This document shows, piece after piece, positions 57,630 to 64,000 of a stretch of 64,000 nt of DNA (its first letter is position 1; every line of letters begins with the position of its first letter). Source of the stretch: Blastobasis lacticolella (lineage: Eukaryota > Arthropoda > Insecta > Lepidoptera > Blastobasidae); contig LR990051.1 in the NCBI GenBank assembly GCA_905147135.1, forward strand, positions 19,993,115 through 20,057,114, given 5' to 3'. Both the position numbers and the translations under genes were made by a program. The notes beneath the pieces were generated by a model. The model was not told the DNA's origin and did not search any database. It saw nothing but the letters and a program-made list of their open reading frames with translations.

Positions 57630-59225
57630 AAAAACTCTAACTTGAACTTAGAGCTATTAAATATCAAATCCACGCCGCATTATGCATCTGCTAATTACGC
57701 CAACCAATTCTTTTCCCATATTGGTAAACAACTTGCTCAACAGATTCAACCAAGTTCCCACGACGTCAACTGCTACCTAAAAAGTTTGCCATCCAACACT
57801 TATTCTTTTGTTTTGTTGCCGACTGACAGTAATGAGGTTTGTAGTACCTTGAGAAGTCTGAAATCAGACAGTGCACCTGGATGGGACAACATTCCAACCA
57901 CTTTCTTGAAACTCGCAGGAAACACAGATCTACAGATGATACAGTCTCTGATTTTACCTCTTATGGCAACGCAAAACTTGACAATCGCCATAAATGCCTA
58001 TCTGTATTTATTGAACTAAAAAAAGCTTTCGATACAGTCTATCTCCCCATACTTTTGCACAAGATGAATATTTTCACCTTTTGCACGAGATGAGTTCCAC
58101 GCCTCTAGTTCACGGAATATTTAACAGATAGGAAATAAAAAGTAAAGCTGGACCCAAACTGTATTAGCGACTCTGAGCAGGTGTTATTTGGCGTACCGCA
58201 GGGCAGCGTTCTTGGGCCAACCCTTTTATTGATTTATATTAATGATCTATGTGCAATAAAGCTTATGAACGCTCAAATCCTGGCGTAAGCGGATGACACT
58301 GTTGTTGTATTTTCTGGGGATACCTGGGATGATGTGAAAGCTAGCACTGAGAGAGGGCTTAAGATGATATCAGAATGGCTATATAATAACATCCTTACAT
58401 TAAATACAACCAAAACTAATTATATCTGTTACAGCTTGTATAATAATTCTCAGCCTGACACTAATTTCAATATAAAATTACATACATGTAACAATACACC
58501 TAATACTGATATCTGCAGCTGTCCATCTCTGCAGAAAGTCAAGCAAACAAAATACCTAGGAGTGTTCGTGGACCAGCGATTATCTTGGTACTATTATCTT
58601 GAACACGTGAGTTCAAGAAAATGACAAAATCTCTGCTGCTGGAAAGGGTTCTAAAAATAGAGACACTAAAAGAAATTTACATGGCTCTGGTGCAGTCTGT
58701 CATTGGCTATTGCACATCTACAAGGGGTGGTGCAGCGAAAATGAAATTTCTCGAAGTGGAACGAGCCCAGCGTAGCTTGCTTAAAGTTATGTATTTTAAG
58801 AACAGGAGATTTTCCACAAACGCTTTACTTTTGCTTATAGACAACATCCTAGACGCTCTGCCAAATTATATAACGCACTAAATAAACTTTTAGACATCCA
58901 CTCTAAAACTTACCACGAATGTAAGAAATTCGTACAAACCTGGATGACATTAAAAATATATAACGAAATTGAAGACATACACACACCGCACACTCACACA
59001 CATGCACTTACACCCAGACACACATTCAAACTTTTACGTTATGTTTTGTTATTATTCCTTTTCTTTATATTAATATCTATTTTAATATCTAATATAAGTA
59101 GAGATAGAGCAACAGTATTGTTATCATAGAAGAGCGGTGTCTTCTAACACAGGCCTAGCCTAAAAGAAGACACCTGCCACTAGTTTATAAGGAGTTTGTG
59201 AAAATGAAATAAAATATTATAAATG
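57630..59225 (+). pseudogene. Decayed LINE reverse-transcriptase remnant
   Basis: Pieces in order: YANQFFSHIGKQLAQQ; LRSLKSDSAPGWDNIPTTFL; after an internal deletion at about 57930 that removes the NYRPIS block, KLDNRHKCLSVFIELKKAFD; then FGVPQGSVLGPTLL; ADDTVVVF; TKYLGVFVDQRLSW; QSVIGYCTSTRGG. Two core residues are changed: motif A has Glu (57-codon region, 58013-58015) where Asp is expected, and the Tyr codon of YADD is a stop (taa, 58286-58288). Other frameshifts exist. The 3' end is an AT-rich 'aaataaaatattataaatga'. Jockey/CR1-like. Confidence 0.88.
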
Positions 59226-59259
59226 ACAAGATAAGTTGTGGCAACAAGTCATCATTATC

Positions 59260-59465
59260 TTGACGTCCACGTAGTGCAATCGCGCGTAAGGGCTGGGAGT
59301 CAACCGTGGATCAGGAAATTACTGTAAAGCGACTGTCAGTTTACCTGCGTGACCCTATTAAAAGAGGACCCTGTCAAGATTGGATCATCGTTACACATTC
59401 ACGATTGAAAGTACAGGTTTCCTCACAATTTTTTCCCTCACCCTAAGATCATCCTTTTATGTTCA
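59260..59465 (-). mobile_element. tRNA-derived SINE, body without head
   Basis: 'tggatcaggaaattactgta', 'agattggatcatcg', 'gtacaggtttcctcac' and 'ccctcaccctaagatcatcc' follow the order of 27001-27359. The head region is lost. Confidence 0.8.
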
Positions 59466-60125
59466 AGTAGTGTACATTACTAAAATCTTATAGCAACACA
59501 AATTTTTAATTAAAGTTTCAGACAGGAAACCGCTTTCAGTAAATCTGAAAAGGCTTTCCTAGTAGATGAGTGGGCTCTGGCTGTCAGATTTGCTAATTCA
59601 ATAGCAGTGAGGGGTTTGCTCACCCTGCAGGTGTTTGTACGTATCTGCTATCATAGAGAAAAAAAATACCACAGTGGTATGCAGTACCACTCCCAAACTA
59701 CCAGTCAGTGAGCAGTTCTAGTTCTATAGCGGGTGTTTGCTACCTACACCACAGCTAGCTTACTCTCTTACCATGACCATTCACTCAGGAGAGGTGTCAA
59801 ATGAATCCTAAAAAATATATACTGGATCACGTCATTGATGATCACTCTAACGAACAGTACCAATATAACTAATTTAAAATATATTTCATTTTAGGTTTAT
59901 TTCAATCTCGACAGTTCTTATTATTTCATTGACATAACATAGACATACTTATAATGTTATTAAACTTTCCATTGACGCACATTCTCTATATTCCAGATAG
60001 ATTATTTGACTTTTTCTGATAGAAATTGCCAATAGTCTGTGTCAGTGGGGATTTCTGGAAAAAGTAACGATTTCCCACACATAGGTGAAGATTTATTAGT
60101 GGGAATATCTGAAATAATAAAGTAA
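59466..60125. other. Non-coding stretch, nothing identified
   Basis: AT-rich, no gene seen. Confidence 0.4.
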
Positions 60126-60360
60126 CAAATAACTGCCGAGTCATGCCACCGCTCTCCACCGTACTGTGACTGCTGCCCGCGCCCCGCGCCCCACAAACCC
60201 AGCACCGCCTCGGGATAAATTACCGCGCGAATTATGCATTTATACGATATTTCCGGCAAATAGACACGATTCCGAATTTCCGGTGGCGGCCGGACGCGCC
60301 GCGCCGGTTGCCGCGCTCGAGCGTTCCAATATCGGCTACCTTACTAATGTTATAATCCAG
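60126..60360. promoter_or_regulatory. GC-rich, repeat-poor island, possible regulatory region
   Basis: Two GC-rich blocks (60165-60215, 60285-60325) flank 'gataaattaccgcgcgaatt' and 'atgcatttatacgatatttcc'. Open frames on both strands show no domain. An enhancer-like pattern, composition only. Confidence 0.3.
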
Positions 60361-61012
60361 GGCGTTTGCGAGGACGGATGGATAAACTGATTTGTTTGTG
60401 TGTTGACACAGAAACTATTGAAAAGAATTTTATGAAACTTTTCAGTGTTGTAGCTCATGTAATATACATAGAATAGGATTATAGCCTTTTCTATTCTCAA
60501 AAATCTAAGTGCGGGATCACGATTCAATCGAATCGTATACGGGCGTAGCTAATCACAATATCAGCTAAAACGGATTAGTTCGCTACTGATACTATGTTTA
60601 CATCTGCTGTAGAGAGTATGATAATGTATGTAAATGATGACCCTAAAGTTTATAATCCTTTTCAACCCCAGCGCAAAAAGAGGTCTGTTTATTTGGAGCA
60701 TCGTATGGATAGTATGGGATTTAGATGGCGTGTTAATTGAAAACAAGTTTAATGGACACAGTTCTCTGGATATCGGTTCAGTGGCTCGGAAGGTATTTTA
60801 ATTGCTATAAATTTTTTTGGATACAAGCGTTTTGTTAGAGGAAGGTCATATAGTATTGGACATATTTTAGTTTTAACAAATATGTCTCGAAATTGGAGAC
60901 ATGAATGTAATTTTAATCGATATATGTGTGGTTTGATCTTCATTTATTACGTGCTTTCGGTAAAAAGTGAGATAAATTTACCGAGAACCGATTAATATAA
61001 ATTACTAGCTGA
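60361..61012. other. Non-coding stretch, nothing identified
   Basis: No gene or repeat recognised. Confidence 0.4.
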
Positions 61013-61385
61013 CCCGGCAAACGTTGTTTTGCCATATAACTAATTAAATGACAATTGATCAGTTTTCGACCGGAGAGGAAAAATGATTAAATTACTAAAA
61101 TGGCTATTAAAAAATAAGGGTTGATCGAAGAAGGGTGAAAATTGAGGATTGTATGTATTTTTGTATGTTGTATCAAAAAAAAATAGAAAATCAAAATTTT
61201 GTCTAAAAAATAAAAAAATAAATTTTGGGGTGGACTACCCCTAACATTTAGGGGGATGAAAAATAGATGTTGGCCGATTCTCATAGATACCGGATAAGCA
61301 CAAAAAATTTCATCAAAATCGGTCAAGCCGTTTCGGAGGAGTATGGCAACGAAAACTGTGACACGAGAATTTTATATATTAGATA
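61013..61385 (+). repeat. Dispersed repeat starting 'ctagctgacccggcaaacg'
   Basis: Start 'ctagctgacccggcaaacg', middle 'aatagatgttggccgattct', end 'aaatcggtcaagccgtttcg', 'gacacgagaattttatatat'. I recognise this as a repeat common to many insects; its class is not clear to me. No coding frame. Confidence 0.7.
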
Positions 61386-61619
61386 ATATTTTTAAAAGTC
61401 GTATAATACCGGACATCGGCCGGTAGTATCGGACAGTATACATGAAAGGCAAAAATATATATATTACTATTATTTAATTAATATTGAATACTTGCAATTA
61501 GTACCTTGCAATCGTGTTCATCACGAGAACTATTAACATTTAATAAAAACCTAAAGTATTTATATAAAAAATATTATTTATTTATTATCGCTATTTTAAT
61601 TTTCGAGAAGAAAGAGAGG

Positions 61620-61800
61620 TTATAAGTTTGACGTTTGTATCTGTGAATCTGTGTCTCTGTCTGTGGCATCCTATCGGACGGATGGACCGATCTCGATTCG
61701 GTTATCTTTGCTTAAAAGCCAGTAAAATCAGTTCCGAAATATGGAAAATCTGAGTACGTTTACTTGGTCGGGGGCCTTCCAACGTTTTTCTGTCGAATCC
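61620..61800 (+). repeat. Dispersed repeat, family H
   Basis: 'cttaaaagccagtaaaatca', 'tgagtacgtttacttggtcg' and 'ggggccttccaacgttttt' match 13290-13455 and 39960-40150. Confidence 0.6.
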
Positions 61801-62242
61801 ATTACCACATAATATATGGCAGTTGCGTCAAATGGCAGATTTGTCTTTACGTAAAAGCATTGGTAGTTTTACGTTACACGAAGACAGGCTGTATATAACA
61901 GGCTCTCAGGGGTAGTTAGGAGCTAATGATCGTCCCTTACTGCCCTGTATGGGGTGTAACGTAACCTCATTAATGTTCCAAGTCAAATAGCTCTTGTAAC
62001 TATACTCTTACATTGTTCGACCTTTTCACAAGGTACGGATAGCGTTAATTATACCAAGGAACAGAGGTAGCTGAATAAGTAATGTTATGGTTGTAATGAA
62101 ATTGGCAGGACTTCAATATAATTTTTAGCAACTCAAGTCGTAATATTCTATCTTAACATTAGTCTTTGAAAAAGAAGACCAGATTTGAGAGTTAAAACCT
62201 AAAATAAGTAATAATCTGGGACAGGTATATTTCGTATGCGTC
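61801..62242. other. Non-coding stretch, nothing identified
   Basis: No gene or repeat recognised. Confidence 0.4.
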
Positions 62243-62760
62243 CAACCTCATCATCATCATATCAGCCGAAAGACGCCCACTGCTGGGCATAGGCCTCCCC
62301 CAGAGATCTCCACAGAGGCCGGTCCTGTGCCTTCCGCATCCAACTGGTACCTGCAATCTTTACAGGTCGTCGGTGGGAGGCCTACTCACGCTGCGTCTTC
62401 CGGTACGTGGTCGCCACTGCCCTGCCCACTGCCACTTTAGCCTGGCAATCCTTATTGTTCTGTCGGTGACCTTGATTCGCTTGCGGATCTCCTAATTTCT
62501 GATTCAATCGAGCAACGAGACTCCGATCATAGCCCTTTCCATTCCCCTCTGAGTAGCAGTAAGCGTTCTTATAAAGCTCACAATGAGCGGCCACGTTTCT
62601 GTTCCGTAGGTCATCACTGGCGACACACATTGGTCAAAGACCTTTGTCTTGAGACACTGCGGTAATTGGGACGAAAATATATGGCGTAGCTTCCCAAACG
62701 CTGCTCAACTGAGTTGGATTCGTCGATTGACCTCTTTCTCCTCCAACCTGGTTCTGTTTA
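62243..62760 (-). pseudogene. RTE-type LINE, 3' third, with stops
   Basis: The minus strand gives EVNRRIQLS, a stop, AAFGKLRHIFSSQLPQCLKT, KVFDQCVSPVMTYGTETWPL, further stops after VSLLD and IRN, then IRKRIKVTDRTIRIAKLKWQ, WAGQWRPRTGRRSV and the terminal 'cccagcagtgggcg' with a GAT-rich tail (plus-strand start 62243). This is the region after the RT core in RTE polyproteins. It serves as reference for the pieces at 2466, 7078 and 42025. Confidence 0.92.
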
Positions 62761-62844
62761 ATCGTTTAGCCATTGCCTTGTTGCCTTGTTGTGTCGTATA
62801 CAGCGTTAGTATTAACTAAAATCTAAGACACTTTTTGTTCGCGC

Positions 62845-63001
62845 CGGCCAGCACGGCTAGCACAAGTGTGCGCGACTCATCTCGCGCCGCGAGAGAGCGT
62901 TTGTTTCCTTCTCTCAATACTAAGATGAAAAAGATAGCAGAATGTCGCGCCTTTTGTCTTATCGCACGCGAGAGCACAAGTATGCTAGCCGTGCTGGCTG
63001 T
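62845..63001 (+). mobile_element. Fold-back element, copy 1 of a two-copy family
   Basis: Left end 'ggccagcacggctagcac' is inverted at the right end (reversed: 'agccagcacggctagcat'). About 157 bp. The interior matches the reverse complement of 15579-15742. The open frame across it is incidental. Confidence 0.88.
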
Positions 63002-63219
63002 GTTAAGTTTACATATTTTATGTCGTCAGTATCAACCTACTAATATTATAAATGCTACAAGTTTGTAAAGATTAATGTACATTTGAGTTGATGTTTGTTA
63101 CTCCTTTGGGAATAATGTAGCTTATGACTTTTTTAACTCTACGGTGGTAAATAATCGAATGGTAAGAAGTTATAACCCAGAATAGCATATAGGATATAAT
63201 ATTTCCATTTATATCCTTT

Positions 63220-63425
63220 CATTAGCATATAGGATAATATCTCGAAATGCAATGCAATTCCTGCGGGAAAGGGTCCGGAACGTACGAACCGAATTTCACG
63301 CGATCAAAATCGCGGGCGATAGCTAGTACATATTTTAAATAGTAATAGACCCAATAGAGATCCCCGTGGGACACCGGCTAAAGCTTTTGGCATCAGGAAT
63401 AAAACCTCAAAGAGTAAAAGCTTCA
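63220..63425. repeat. Family E end joined to a small LINE RT fragment
   Basis: 63220-63328 ends 'aaaatcgcgggcgatagctagt', a family E end. 63340-63425 read on the minus strand gives AGVPRGSLLGLLLFKI, the motif B region of a LINE reverse transcriptase. Confidence 0.65.
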
Positions 63426-63495
63426 CATTTATATCCTGATCTAGCCTTTGCCTGTGTCTTTATCCATGCACACTCCAATATAAGATAGCTCACGT

Positions 63496-63887
63496 AGAAA
63501 CCTTAAATTGTCATCGTCTTGGCTTTATTGTCCCCGTTGCGGTCTCGCACACGAGAGCTCGGGATCCGCCTTGACCATAATGCAGGATTTGGTAGATCAG
63601 GTAATTACAGTGGCTGTACGACTGAAATCTGACCTCCATGATATTGTTAATAGGGGAACCTGATCAGATTGGACCATGGTTATTTACACATTCAGTCGCC
63701 GAAAGTGCTCGTTTCATAGCGATGTTTCCTTCACCGTATAAGCATCGGTTGGTGTTTAAGTAATGTACATAACTAACTCAGAAATGAGACATTGGTAGAT
63801 AGTCGGACTGGGGTTAACCCAGTACCTCTCGCTTACGAGTCGAACACCTTAACCGCTAAGCCACCGGCGCTTCAGAAAACTTAATTT
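63496..63887 (-). mobile_element. Full-length tRNA-derived SINE
   Basis: About 364 bp (63510-63873). The minus-strand head 'gcgccggtggcttagcggtt', 'gactcgtaagcgagaggtac' is followed by the family body and tail. Box B is damaged ('gggttaacccc'). Imperfect flanking repeats ('agaaaccttaaatt' / 'agaaaacttaattt', 12 of 14 matching) may be a decayed target duplication. Confidence 0.88.
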
Positions 63888-64000
63888 AGTATTGGAGGAA
63901 AACTACCTTTAACAAGAGAAAAACCGATTATATTTAATACGGAAAGATAATATTTTTTGTAGCTTTATCATTTACATACTTACAAGGAAAAAGGTCCATA

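Noticed and set aside
58944..59129. Small membrane protein gene
   Set aside because: It lies in the 3' part of a decayed LINE and begins in a CA-rich stretch; the hydrophobic run comes from T-rich DNA.

Overview
The window reads as non-coding nuclear DNA of an insect, most likely a moth or butterfly (Lepidoptera), possibly noctuoid. No host protein-coding gene, rRNA gene or functional tRNA gene could be supported. The lepidopteran call rests on the repeat content. There are RTE-type retrotransposon 3' ends carrying the 'cccactgctgggc' motif and ending in short ATG/GAT runs. There are tRNA-headed SINEs of about 360 bp, a 5S-rRNA-like SINE family, and many copies of a retroposon-like repeat containing 'ccacctgatgg'. 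No search was run, so the taxonomic call is an inference.

Layout. 1-10 kb: AT-rich sequence with an eight-unit 26-bp minisatellite, 5S-SINE copies on both strands, a 251-bp retroposon with a 13-bp target duplication, and an RTE fragment. 10-14 kb: a 411-bp TA-flanked fold-back element, then GC-rich, repeat-poor islands that may be regulatory. 14-28 kb: mixed SINEs, MITE-like fold-backs and retroposon pieces, including a 359-bp SINE with a 15-bp target duplication at 27.0-27.4 kb. 28.4-33.3 kb (minus strand): the main element, a nearly full-length LINE with an FP-domain ORF1 and an endonuclease/reverse-transcriptase ORF2. 33-49 kb: scattered repeats, an RTE pair facing each other at 44.8-45.7 kb with a 179-bp MITE inside one of them, and a SINE split by a second retroposon at 46.4-47.3 kb. 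49.5-50.9 kb: an unbroken (TG)714 tract. 51-55 kb: a duplicated 82-bp block and a TTAA-flanked fold-back. 56-59.2 kb: two plus-strand LINE remnants back to back. 59-64 kb: more SINE, RTE and fold-back copies.

How the parts relate. The retrotransposition enzymes present are the ORF1/ORF2 LINE, two further LINE RT remnants and several RTE remnants. The SINEs and fold-backs code for nothing and would have depended on such enzymes, or on transposases absent from the window. All four RT lineages carry damage. In the otherwise best preserved ORF2, the codon for the first catalytic aspartate of the reverse transcriptase is missing. The nested insertions give a relative age order at three places. I found no sign of a new defence, toxin, biosynthetic or signalling system; the notable points are the satellite tract, the lesions in the LINEs and the nesting.
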